Source: Mesorhizobium sophorae
Lineage (GTDB): Bacteria > Pseudomonadota > Alphaproteobacteria > Rhizobiales > Rhizobiaceae
Assembly (NCBI RefSeq): GCF_002270415.1
Contig: NZ_NNRI01000019.1
Coordinates: 93,607-157,606 of the forward strand
DNA: 64,000 bases
Reading direction: 5' to 3'
The translations under genes and the position numbers were made by a program. Shown here in pieces: positions 24,282 to 32,307 of the stretch (within the stretch, counting starts at the first letter, position 1; every line of letters begins with the position of its first letter). A model generated the notes under the pieces. The model did not search any database and had not been told where the DNA came from. It worked only from the letters and a program-made list of their open reading frames with translations.

Positions 24282-26401
24282 TGGCGGTTCTCTCCTGTAA
24301 GCTGCGCCTTGCCCATCACCTTCAGTGCGAAGGAATAAGTATAGGCGATCTCCTCCAGTCGCGAAAATCGACCGGAAGCGCCGGCGTGGCCCGAATCCAT
24401 GTTGATCTTGAACAGCACGGGATTGTCGCCGGTCTTGCGGTCGCGCAGCCGAGCCACCCATTTTGCCGGTTCCCAATAGGTGACGCGCGGATCGGTGAGA
24501 CCGGCCAGCGCCAGGATCGGCGGATAGTCGAGCGCGGCGACATTGTCATAGGGCGAGTAGGCGGCGATGGTTCGGTAGTCGTCGGCGGACGCGATCGGGT
24601 TGCCCCATTCCGGCCATTCCGGCGGCGTCAGCGGCAGGCTGGCGTCGAGCATCGTGGTGAGCACGTCGACGAAGGGCACCTCGGCGACGATGCCGCCAAA
24701 ACACTCCGGCGCCATGTTGGCGATGGCGCCCATAAGCATGCCGCCGGCCGAGCCTCCTTGCGCGACGATGCGGTCATGCGTCGTATAGCGCTCGGCAACG
24801 AGGTGGCGCGCACAGGCGATGAAATCCGTGAACGTATTCATCTTGTGCGCCCGCTTGCCGTCATCGTACCAGCCATAGCCCTTGTCCTTGCCGCCGCGGA
24901 CATGAGCGATGGCAAAGACAAAGCCGCGGTCGACCAATGAGAACCAGTTGGTGTTGAATGCGGCCGGCACCGTGATGCCATAGGAGCCGTAGCCGTAAAG
25001 CAGGCAAGGTGCGGATCCATCCAGCGGCGTGTCGCGGTGGTGGAGAAGCGAGATCGGCACCAGTTCGCCATCGGCGGCGGGCGCCATCAGCCGCCTGGTG
25101 ACGTAGTGATCCTGGTCATGGCCGGAGGGCACTTCCTGGGTCTTGAGCAGCACCCGCTCGCGCGTGCGCATATTGTAATCGAACACCTGGGCCGGCGTCG
25201 TCATCGAGGAATAGGAAAAGCGCATGATCTCGGTGTCGTACTCATAAGAGCCTGACAGGCCGAGCGAGAAGGCCTCCTCGTCGAGGGACAAAAGATGCTC
25301 CTCGCCGCTGCTGCGGTCGCGCACGACGATGCGCGGCAGGCCTTCCCAGCGTTCGAGCCGGACCATGTGGTCCTTGAAGCCGATCACCGACAGGATCAGC
25401 CGGCCAGGTTCATGAGGCACCAGTTCCTGCCAGTTGGCGCGTGCCGGATCGCTCGCCGGCGCGGTCATGATCTTGAAATCCTTGGCGCCATCGGCATTGG
25501 TCAGGATGAAGAAGATGTCGCCGCCTTCTTCCAGATCATATTGAAGGCCGGTCTCGCGCGGCGAGACCAGCTTCGGTTCGGCAAACGGGTCGCTGGCGGG
25601 CATCAGGCGGTATTCCGAGGTCTCGTGATCGTTGATGCCGATCATGATCCATTCGTTGTTGCGCGTGCCGTCGACATTCATGAAGAAGCCGGGATCGCTT
25701 TCCTCGTAGATCAGCCGGTCGCTTTCAGGGCTTTGCCCAAGCGCATGGAACAGCACCTTGGACGGGCGGTGGTTGGGATCGAGACGCGTGTAGAAGAAGC
25801 CGTCATCGCCGGCGTTCCAGACGCCTGAACCGCCCGTGTCGGGAATCCGGTCGGCGAGCTCCCTGCCATCGTCAAGGTCGCGCACGCGAAGCGTGTAGAA
25901 TTCGGAGCCCTTGTCGTCGAATGCCCACAAGAGCTTGCGGTGGTCGGCCGAATGGTCGACGCCGCCAAGACGGAAATAGGCCTTGCCCGTCGCTTCCGCA
26001 TCGCCATCAAGCAGGATCTGCTCGGCGCCGCCGTCGCGCGGCATGCGGAAATAACGCGGCTGCTCGCCGCCAAGCTTGAAGGACGAGCCATAGGCATAAG
26101 GTCCGTCCTTCATCGGCACGGAGGAATCGTCTTCCTTGATGCGGCCCTTCATTTCCTTGAAAAGCTGCTTCTGCAACTCGGCCGTGTCGGCCATCAGCTT
26201 CGACTGATAGGCGTTCTCGGCCTCGAGCTCGGCGCGGATCCCCGCATCGAGCAATAACGGATCCCGGAACATCTCCTGCCAGTTGTCGGCCCGCAGCCAG
26301 GCATAGTCGTCGGTTCGCGTGATGCCGTGATGCGTGTCGGAAACAGGCCGTTTCTCGGGCGCTGGCGGGCTGACGTGCGGAAATGCGGAAGTGCTGGTCA
26401 T
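24278..26401 (-). CDS. ptrB: Oligopeptidase B (S9 prolyl oligopeptidase family)
   Basis: A 707-residue protein, normal for the family. The N-terminal beta-propeller starts at HGITRTDDYAWLR and runs to about residue 420. The catalytic domain follows: LLYGYGSYG, AHVRGG, IVAQGGSAGGML (nucleophile Ser) and DSGHAGASGR (His near the C-terminus). It cleaves short peptides after basic residues in the cytoplasm. The end overlaps the exporter gene by 4 bases. Three tandem 17-bp repeats lie 21-71 bases upstream of the start. Confidence 0.92.
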   Translation of the reverse strand: MTSTSAFPHVSPPAPEKRPVSDTHHGITRTDDYAWLRADNWQEMFRDPLLLDAGIRAELEAENAYQSKLMADTAELQKQLFKEMKGRIKEDDSSVPMKDGPYAYGSSFKLGGEQPRYFRMPRDGGAEQILLDGDAEATGKAYFRLGGVDHSADHRKLLWAFDDKGSEFYTLRVRDLDDGRELADRIPDTGGSGVWNAGDDGFFYTRLDPNHRPSKVLFHALGQSPESDRLIYEESDPGFFMNVDGTRNNEWIMIGINDHETSEYRLMPASDPFAEPKLVSPRETGLQYDLEEGGDIFFILTNADGAKDFKIMTAPASDPARANWQELVPHEPGRLILSVIGFKDHMVRLERWEGLPRIVVRDRSSGEEHLLSLDEEAFSLGLSGSYEYDTEIMRFSYSSMTTPAQVFDYNMRTRERVLLKTQEVPSGHDQDHYVTRRLMAPAADGELVPISLLHHRDTPLDGSAPCLLYGYGSYGITVPAAFNTNWFSLVDRGFVFAIAHVRGGKDKGYGWYDDGKRAHKMNTFTDFIACARHLVAERYTTHDRIVAQGGSAGGMLMGAIANMAPECFGGIVAEVPFVDVLTTMLDASLPLTPPEWPEWGNPIASADDYRTIAAYSPYDNVAALDYPPILALAGLTDPRVTYWEPAKWVARLRDRKTGDNPVLFKINMDSGHAGASGRFSRLEEIAYTYSFALKVMGKAQLTGENRQ

Positions 26402-26421
26402 TGCGTCTCGCTTTGCCGATT

Positions 26422-26472
26422 TCTTGAATGGGGAAGCATCTTGAATGGGGAACTATCTTGAATAGCGAATGA
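26422..26472. repeat. Three tandem 17-bp repeats upstream of ptrB
   Basis: TCTTGAATGGGGAAGCA, TCTTGAATGGGGAACTA and TCTTGAATAGCGAATGA begin at 26422, 26439 and 26456. The period is exactly 17 bases, with the first 14 bases identical in two copies. They lie between the divergent ptrB (start 26401) and SH3-like protein (start 26549) genes. Confidence 0.75.
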
Positions 26473-26548
26473 ACACGCCCATCAGGTCGGGTTCAAGAGC
26501 CGCAGCTTAAGGGTCGTGTCGGCTCCAGATGATGGGCCGGGAGGAGAG

Positions 26549-26920
26549 ATGATGAATATATATCCTCGGATTGCAGCAGCTTTCGCCGTTGCTTCGCTAA
26601 CTCTGGCTTCTACCGGCCAGTCTCATGCGACCGTATTCGCGGCTTGGCAAGTGGCCAATGTGCCGTTCGGTGACACGCTCAATGTGCGCAAATACCCTTC
26701 GGGCACATCCCAGAAACAGGCGGCGTATCCGAACGGAACTGTTCTGCAGATGACCGGACGATGCACCGGCGGGATAAGCCTGCTCGACATCGCCAATCAA
26801 CCGGCGTGGAAGCAGGAACAGACGGTTCGCTATCGCTGGTGCGAAGTCTGGCATGACCCGGCCCAGAACGGCAACTTCGTCACGGGCTGGGCCTATGGCA
26901 AATACATCACGCCGCATTGA
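26549..26920 (+). CDS. Small exported SH3-like protein
   Basis: A 123-residue protein after GGGAGGAG; the ATG three bases later is equally likely. A Sec signal ends SHATVFA (residues about 1-28). The mature part has WQVANVPFGDTLNVRKYPSGTSQ and GWAYGKYI, the pattern of a bacterial SH3-type (SH3_3) domain, often used for cell-wall binding, with a probable Cys pair (RCTGG and RWCEVW). It is monocistronic. Confidence 0.8.
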   Translation: MMNIYPRIAAAFAVASLTLASTGQSHATVFAAWQVANVPFGDTLNVRKYPSGTSQKQAAYPNGTVLQMTGRCTGGISLLDIANQPAWKQEQTVRYRWCEVWHDPAQNGNFVTGWAYGKYITPH

Positions 26921-27362
26921 CTGACCTGGCAGCGACTGATCCAAGCCAGTTCACATGACCGGCATGTCGCCTGGTTGCTTGCGCAGGACATGCGGCAACC
27001 TGTGGTTTTGTGGACAGGTATGAGCAACCAAGCTTGCCCGTGCGATTGCCAAGCAAAATCAAGCATTGAAACCTGCTTTGTGAGTTATCGCGAATGTAAC
27101 GACGAACTGACGTTGCGTCAGCGGTTGCTGGTTGGCGGGCGAAATATCGAAAAATTACAAAATGCACGAAAGGTTGAAGCTAATCCGGGAACAATTGATC
27201 AACATTGTTCAATATAGCGCAAAGACCGAATTGACTTACTTGATCAGCAGGGTCATTGATGTGCACGCGACACGAATCGCAGAAGCTCTACCTGCATAAA
27301 ATTCGCGCGATGCCCTGCCTGAAAAAAAGGGCGCACACTGACGTAACTCTTGTTGGGGCCTG
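26921..27362. other. 442-base AT-richer intergenic region upstream of mucR
   Basis: This is the longest clearly non-coding stretch of the window and is visibly less GC-rich than the genes beside it, especially 27050-27260. It holds the dyad at 27189-27210 and a TTGACT at 27231-27236 with no convincing -10 partner. I see no open frame with rhizobial codon use. A long AT-rich leader is usual upstream of mucR genes, which autoregulate. Confidence 0.6.
27189..27210. promoter_or_regulatory. Perfect dyad GAACAAT-N8-ATTGTTC upstream of mucR
   Basis: GAACAAT (27189-27195) and ATTGTTC (27204-27210) are perfect inverted arms around TGATCAAC, and the centre is itself nearly palindromic (TTGATCAA). It lies 153 bases before the mucR start. 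The size and symmetry fit a dimeric regulator site. Confidence 0.5.
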
Positions 27363-27794
27363 ATGACCATGGATATTGTCGAAACACCTTCCAGAAACAG
27401 CGATGCGCTGATCGAATTGACCGCCGATGTGGTGGCCGCCTATGTCAGCAACAATCCCGTGCCGGTCGGCGAATTGCCGAACCTGATATCCGATGTCCAT
27501 GCCGCGCTCGGGCGCGTGGGTGGAACTGCCGAACAGCCGCCTGCCGACAAGCAAAAGCCGGCAGTCAACCCGAAGCGCTCGGTTCATGACGACTACATCG
27601 TTTGCCTTGAAGACGGTAAGAAGTTCAAGTCGCTGAAGCGTCATCTGATGACCCACTACGACCTGACGCCGGATCAGTACCGCGAAAAGTGGAACCTCGA
27701 CCCGAGCTATCCGATGGTTGCACCCAACTATGCCGCTGCGCGGTCCCAGCTTGCCAAGAAGATGGGTCTCGGCCGCAAGCGCAAGGCGCGGTAA
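27363..27794 (+). CDS. mucR: MucR/Ros family zinc-finger transcriptional regulator
   Basis: A 143-residue protein. The N-terminal half (residues 15-55) is the oligomerisation region, and the DNA-binding domain is VCLEDGKKFKSLKRHLMTH. The candidate metal ligands are Cys81, Asp84, His94 and a later His; in Ros the second is Cys, and a Cys-Asp-His-His set is known for rhizobial and Brucella MucR. The C-terminus is basic (KKMGLGRKRKAR). MucR is a global, H-NS-like silencer of exopolysaccharide, motility and cell-cycle genes. The paralogue number cannot be judged here. Confidence 0.93.
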   Translation: MTMDIVETPSRNSDALIELTADVVAAYVSNNPVPVGELPNLISDVHAALGRVGGTAEQPPADKQKPAVNPKRSVHDDYIVCLEDGKKFKSLKRHLMTHYDLTPDQYREKWNLDPSYPMVAPNYAAARSQLAKKMGLGRKRKAR

Positions 27795-27822
27795 TCGCTG
27801 CTCGCCACATCGGATCGACATC

Positions 27823-27852
27823 AACGGCGCCTTCGGGCGCCGTTTGATTTTG
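27823..27852 (+). terminator. Rho-independent terminator after mucR
   Basis: AACGGCGCC (27823-27831), loop TTCG, GGCGCCGTT (27836-27844), then TGATTTTG. A strong stem with a stable tetraloop lies 29 bases after the mucR stop. Confidence 0.8.
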
Positions 27853-27939
27853 TGTGAAAGGGTTTTCCATCCGGAATTGCGTCAAGATGACGAAGTAGAG
27901 CGCTTCTACGCTCCGTGGAACGATGAACCGCTCCGGCTG

Positions 27940-28368
27940 TCAGGCGGTCTGCCTCAGCGCCGCCTCGGCATCGCGCTTGATGCGCTTGACCATGGAGCGA
28001 AGGCCGTTGGCGCGCTGCGGCGACAGATGTTCGTCGAGGCCGAGCTCTTTCAACGTTGCTTCCGCGTCGGTCCTCTGGATCTCGCTGGCGGTCCTGCCGG
28101 AAAACAGCGCCAGCATGATTGCGACCAGCCCGCGCACGATATGGGCGTCCGAATCGCCGGTGAAGGTTATGACCGGATCGGCCCCCGGTCCGCGTTCGGT
28201 GGTCAGCCAGACCTGGCTGACGCAGCCCGGCACCTTGTTGGCAGCGTTGCGCTCATCGTCCGGAAATGGCGGCAGCGCCTCGCCGAGGTCGATGACATAA
28301 CGATAGCGGTCTTCCCATTCCTCGAGGAACGAGAAGTCGTCGCGGATCGTCTGGATCATCGTCGTCAT
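27940..28368 (-). CDS. sufE: SufE family Fe-S assembly protein
   Basis: A 142-residue protein. The conserved Cys49 is in NKVPGCVSQVW, the sulfur-accepting site, and RGLVAIMLALFSGRTASEI is also family-typical. SufE takes persulfide from the cysteine desulfurase SufS. The start is set at MTTMIQT; a GTG ten codons upstream and an ATG three codons downstream are alternatives, as no clear ribosome site decides. It is convergent with mucR and not near suf genes in this window. Confidence 0.92.
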   Translation of the reverse strand: MTTMIQTIRDDFSFLEEWEDRYRYVIDLGEALPPFPDDERNAANKVPGCVSQVWLTTERGPGADPVITFTGDSDAHIVRGLVAIMLALFSGRTASEIQRTDAEATLKELGLDEHLSPQRANGLRSMVKRIKRDAEAALRQTA

Positions 28369-28468
28369 AGTTCGGATATAGTCACGCGGCGGCGCCACGT
28401 CACGGAAAAAACAAGGACACCGCGGGCGTCGAGAGGGCAGACGGCCCGCGGTGCGCCGTCGAGACGGC

Positions 28469-28834
28469 TTAATTCTGGACCGGCAGGTTGACTGGCAAAT
28501 TGACCGTTTGGGGCAAGACGATTTCCTCCGGCACGCTGCCGGTCATCGTCGACGTGTCAGGGCCCGCGGTGGACTTGTCGTCCAGCATCGCGGCCGCGAT
28601 CTTGGCGGTCTCCTTGGCGCGGGCGGTGATGGTGTGCATGGCCGACTTGCCGGTTTCGCAGACGTCGGGTTTGCGTTCGCAAATGCCGGCGATGTCGCCA
28701 ACCGCTTCACGCGCCGCAAACAGGGCCTGGATCGGCCCGACGCTCTCGCGGCCCGATTCGTCGGGACCGACAGTCAGTGGCAGCGCCAGCAGCACCAGCG
28801 AGAACCAGAAAGCCATTCTTATGAGGAAGACCAT
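28469..28834 (-). CDS. DUF5330-type small membrane-anchored protein
   Basis: A 121-residue protein with an N-terminal membrane segment (FLIRMAFWFSLVLLALPLTV), then ESVGPIQALFAAREAVGDIAGICERKPDVCETG with two Cys, and a disordered Ser/Thr-rich C-terminus. The pattern is a conserved orphan family of Hyphomicrobiales. The function is unknown. It lies 100 bases upstream of sufE in the same direction. Confidence 0.8.
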   Translation of the reverse strand: MVFLIRMAFWFSLVLLALPLTVGPDESGRESVGPIQALFAAREAVGDIAGICERKPDVCETGKSAMHTITARAKETAKIAAAMLDDKSTAGPDTSTMTGSVPEEIVLPQTVNLPVNLPVQN

Positions 28835-29369
28835 TCCCTTGCCTCTCGTCGTGACCGGATCATGCATCCATATGGCATGACCTCTTTTGTAGGCAGGATG
28901 GTGGCACACAGGCGCAAAGGACGGCTTGCAGGTTCGCCGAGAATTTTCCGCAAATTTTAGGCAAATCCGAAACGAACCGTTGTGCAAACAGTTTGTTTCA
29001 AATCCGAACGATTTTTCTTAACGCCGGATAACCATCTATCTATTTGTCTTGAATGCGTTTTTCGTGAAACCCGGGAGTCCAGGCGTCGCGTGGATACACC
29101 CCATGCGCGCCGGCGCCGGATAACCCTCCGTTTACTATGGCTGCATTTGCCCGGGCTTTCGGCTGCCGGCATCCCGATATTTGCCGCAGGCCGGGCCTTG
29201 GTCGGCGCTGCCTTATCCATTCCTTAAACGCTGGATGCGAGTTTCTGAGTCAACCAAAACAATCTGCAAAAGCAGAGCTGTCCACGACAAGTACGGGTGC
29301 GTTGAGTTGAGTTCGATCAAGGCCAGATACGTTGAATTGCCTGGCGCGATAGCGGCTGGTTGCGAACGT
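28835..29369. other. 535-base region before the histidine kinase, probably leader
   Basis: It separates the divergent DUF5330 gene and the kinase gene. An open frame extends upstream of 29370 to 29181, but codon third positions between 29235 and 29369 are not GC-rich like the gene body. I therefore treat it as untranslated, with moderate doubt. It contains two CtrA-like imperfect sites (TTAACGCCGGATAAC near 29027; ATAACCCTCCGTTTA near 29121). Confidence 0.4.
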
Positions 29370-31103
29370 ATGGTTCACCCGTCCATCCTTGGGCAGAACG
29401 ACCGCGAGCGCCAGCGCCGCTTCATCGGCGTCATGCTCGCGGCTCCTTTCTTTGCCGCCGGCGCCGCGGTCACGCTGGTCACGTCGGGAATGGGCGCCGC
29501 CGTCACCGTGGCCGCCATCTTCGCGGCCTTTGGTCTGTGCTGGTTCGTCGCCCTGCTGGTGGCGGCGACCGGCAAGATGGCCATCGCTGCTCAGGTCGCT
29601 CTGGCGATGGCCGGCATTGCGCTAGGCGGTCTCATCGCCGCCGCCGGCGGGCTGAGCTCTCCCGTCGCCATGCTCGTTGTGGCGCTGCCGTTCGAAGTCT
29701 GGTGGATCGGCGCCTCGCGGCGTGCGGCATTGTGGGGAGCCGTGTCGGCCGCTGTGGCCATCCTGGCGCAGCCTCTGGCAGGAATTCTGTTGCCGTTCGC
29801 CGGAGCACAGATTGCCGCGTGGCACTGGCTGGTGCCGTTGGCCTGGGCCCTCACATTGATCCCGCGCGCGTCGGCGTTTCAAAACACGACCGGTGCGGCC
29901 GACGTCACCGACACGGCAGACCGTCTTGAAGACATCATCGATGCGGTGGTCTTGCGCGTCGCCCGCCATGGCGAGGTTCTGGACGCTTCGGCAAAGGCGC
30001 GCACGCTTTTGAAGCTGCCGCCCGAGCTGCTGTCCGGAAACGGCTTCTTCGATCGTGTCCATCTGTCGGATCGCGTCTGCTATCTCAGTGCCTTGGCCGA
30101 CATGCGCGACGGCGCGCAGTCGCGCCGGCTCGAATTGCGCATCAGGCTGCCTCAGAACGGCAATGGCCAGGCGGCCGACAATTATCGCCCGTTCTCACTC
30201 GATCTAGTGCGAGGTGAAGAACACGGCGACGTCTTCACGCTTGTCCTGCGCGAGAACGACGACATTGCCCGGCTGCGCGAGAATCTCGCTGCGGCCAATG
30301 AAGCGGCGGCCTCGGCCGAAGTCGCCAAGGGACGCTTCCTGGCGGTGGTCAGCCACGAACTGCGCACGCCGTTGAATGCCATCATCGGTTTCTCCGACAT
30401 GCTGCTGCACGAGATGTTCGGCGCCTTCAAGGATCCGCGCCAGAAGGAGTATGTCGGCCTGGTGAGGGATTCGGGCCAGCATCTGCTGGCCGTCGTGACC
30501 TCGATACTCGACGTGTCCAGGATCGAGTCGGGCGTCTATGCGACCGAGCCGGAGCCGTTCCGGTTCGCGGAAGCGGTCGACATGTGTCAGTCCATGCTGC
30601 GGCTGCAGGCGCAGGCGAAGAACATCGATCTGCAGACGCAGGTCGCGCCGGACGCCGGCGATATCAATGCCGACCGGCGTGCCGTGCAGCAGATGCTCAT
30701 CAACCTTGTCTCCAATGCGATCAAGTTCACCCCCGATGGCGGCGATGTGGTCGTCGGCGCCAAGCGGATTGGTTCGCGTCTGCATTTCTGGGTCAGGGAC
30801 ACCGGCATCGGCATCGCCGAGGAGGATTTTGCCAATCTCGGCAAGCCCTTCATGCAGATCCAGAACGACTATACCCGCCGGTTCGAGGGGACTGGCCTCG
30901 GCCTTTCGCTGGTCAAGGGCCTGGTGGCCCTGCACGAAGGCACGATGTCCATCGAAAGCATGCCGGGCGAGGGCACCACGGTGACCATCAGCCTGCCGGT
31001 GAACGGACCGAAGGGACACCAGGCGGAGAAGGCCGGAGTGCTGACGATGCCGGCGGCCATGGCGAAAGGGGACAGAAATGGCTCGCTCCGCAAAACGGCC
31101 TAA
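29370..31103 (+). CDS. Membrane sensor histidine kinase, DivJ/PleC-like
   Basis: About 577 residues from ATG 29370; the true start may lie further upstream, since YVELPGAIAAGCER directly before it could be coding. The first 170 residues hold about six membrane segments, then a PAS-like region (IIDAVVLRVARHGEVLDASAKA), the phosphoacceptor H-box FLAVVSHELRTPLNAIIGFSD, and the ATPase boxes LINLVSNAIKFTP, VRDTGIGI and FEGTGLGLSLVKGL. The H-box and architecture resemble the DivJ/PleC cell-cycle kinases of alphaproteobacteria that act on DivK. No response regulator is adjacent, as is usual for that class. Confidence 0.85.
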   Translation: MVHPSILGQNDRERQRRFIGVMLAAPFFAAGAAVTLVTSGMGAAVTVAAIFAAFGLCWFVALLVAATGKMAIAAQVALAMAGIALGGLIAAAGGLSSPVAMLVVALPFEVWWIGASRRAALWGAVSAAVAILAQPLAGILLPFAGAQIAAWHWLVPLAWALTLIPRASAFQNTTGAADVTDTADRLEDIIDAVVLRVARHGEVLDASAKARTLLKLPPELLSGNGFFDRVHLSDRVCYLSALADMRDGAQSRRLELRIRLPQNGNGQAADNYRPFSLDLVRGEEHGDVFTLVLRENDDIARLRENLAAANEAAASAEVAKGRFLAVVSHELRTPLNAIIGFSDMLLHEMFGAFKDPRQKEYVGLVRDSGQHLLAVVTSILDVSRIESGVYATEPEPFRFAEAVDMCQSMLRLQAQAKNIDLQTQVAPDAGDINADRRAVQQMLINLVSNAIKFTPDGGDVVVGAKRIGSRLHFWVRDTGIGIAEEDFANLGKPFMQIQNDYTRRFEGTGLGLSLVKGLVALHEGTMSIESMPGEGTTVTISLPVNGPKGHQAEKAGVLTMPAAMAKGDRNGSLRKTA

Positions 31104-31890
31104 GGCGGTCAAGCGCCGCAGCAACGCCTTTCAGGACGGCGCCGTCGCCGTCGGCGGCGCGATCTCGCGCAATCCCGTCCTGGTCGGCGGGTCGACGGCA
31201 TTCCTGGTGACGCTGTTCTACGTTTCCGCCAATGCCTTGTGGTACCAGCCTTTCCCGCATGCGGGCGCGTTCTTCGCGACCCGCAGCATGGAGGGCTTCC
31301 GGCATACGGCGTCCGACGAACCGGAGACGACGTTCAACATCGTGCGGCCATCCGGCACGCCGGCACCGATCAAGGGCGATCCGGTGGTCGAGCAGGTGCA
31401 GGGCATATTGAAGGATCTCGATTTCTATTCCGGAACGGTCGATGGCATTTCCGGGCCCAACACGCGCAAGGCCATCCAGGCCTATCAGCAGAAGGTCGGG
31501 CTCAACGCGTCCGGCGAGATCGACGCGCTTCTGCTGGACCAATTGGGCGCGACGCCGAAAACAGCGGCCGTCATACCGAGACCGCAGCCGCGTCCGGATA
31601 CGCCGGCCGCCGTTCCGGTATCGTTGCAGACAAATTCTGGGCAGACCAATTCCGGGCAGGCGAATGCCGACCAGGCGAATGCGCCGACGCAGGCACCCGA
31701 TGCCCGCATCGTCAAGATCCAGGCCGGGCTCAAGGCATTCGGCAATGACGACATGCAGCTCGACGGCGTCGTCGGCACGCGCACCAAGGCGGCGATCAAG
31801 GAATTCCAGTCACTGTTCGGGCTGCCCCAGACCGGCGAGCCCGATGAGCTCGTGTACGTCAAGATGCGCGAGATCGGCCTGACCAACTAG
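31078..31890 (+). CDS. Membrane-anchored protein with two peptidoglycan-binding domains
   Basis: A 270-residue protein. One membrane segment lies at residues 34-52 (NPVLVGGSTAFLVTLFYVS). There are two PG_binding_1 domains, at about 101-157 (VQGILKDLDFYSGTVDGISGP) and 213-267 (IQAGLKAFGNDDMQLDGVVG), joined by a Pro- and Asn/Gln-rich linker with the short repeat TNSGQ-TNSGQ-ANADQ. It starts 26 bases inside the kinase gene in another frame, so the two are coupled. This suggests a link between kinase signalling and the cell wall. Confidence 0.88.
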   Translation: MARSAKRPKAVKRRSNAFQDGAVAVGGAISRNPVLVGGSTAFLVTLFYVSANALWYQPFPHAGAFFATRSMEGFRHTASDEPETTFNIVRPSGTPAPIKGDPVVEQVQGILKDLDFYSGTVDGISGPNTRKAIQAYQQKVGLNASGEIDALLLDQLGATPKTAAVIPRPQPRPDTPAAVPVSLQTNSGQTNSGQANADQANAPTQAPDARIVKIQAGLKAFGNDDMQLDGVVGTRTKAAIKEFQSLFGLPQTGEPDELVYVKMREIGLTN

Positions 31891-31959
31891 GGCTGAAACG
31901 ACGGCTCGCAGAGCGGCGGAAATATCGATAGATAGCCCGTACGCTTTCTGGAGCTTCTC

Positions 31960-32307
31960 ATGCGCGTCACATCGGATCTGTGGGTCTCGGCCCTGTTGCG
32001 CCGGGTTTTCGGCGCCGGCGGATTTGCCGCCGTGGTCAAGCGCGGCGCAACCGAAGCCGGCGCTGTGTTCGTGCTGGCGCGTGGCAGGTCTGGAGACATT
32101 GCCCTGTTCGGGCCGGCATCGCAGACAAGCTACGATTCGGCGAAGCCCGACGATCGCTTCTTCAGCCTTCTCGGCGCCGGCGATGATGCCACCGTGCTCG
32201 AAGCACGACTGGAACGGGAAAAGAAATTCGATCCCGACATCTGGGTGGTCGAGATCGAGGCCGGTGCCGTCTCCGTCGAGGAGCTTATTTCCGTGAAGTC
32301 GCCCTGA
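31960..32307 (+). CDS. DUF1491 family protein
   Basis: A 115-residue protein, with MRVTSDLWVSALLRRVFGAGGFAAVVKRG and DPDIWVVEIE as the family-typical start and end. It is a conserved alphaproteobacterial orphan family of unknown function. The last 23 bases overlap the convergent DUF2336 gene. Confidence 0.85.
   Translation: MRVTSDLWVSALLRRVFGAGGFAAVVKRGATEAGAVFVLARGRSGDIALFGPASQTSYDSAKPDDRFFSLLGAGDDATVLEARLEREKKFDPDIWVVEIEAGAVSVEELISVKSP

Noticed and set aside
24257..26257. Several long plus-strand frames opposite ptrB
   Set aside because: They are shadows of the GC3-rich oligopeptidase gene, have no family motifs and no ribosome sites.
29181..29369. N-terminal extension of the histidine kinase
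   Set aside because: Third codon positions are not GC-biased and no ribosome site marks an upstream ATG; kept as an open possibility only.
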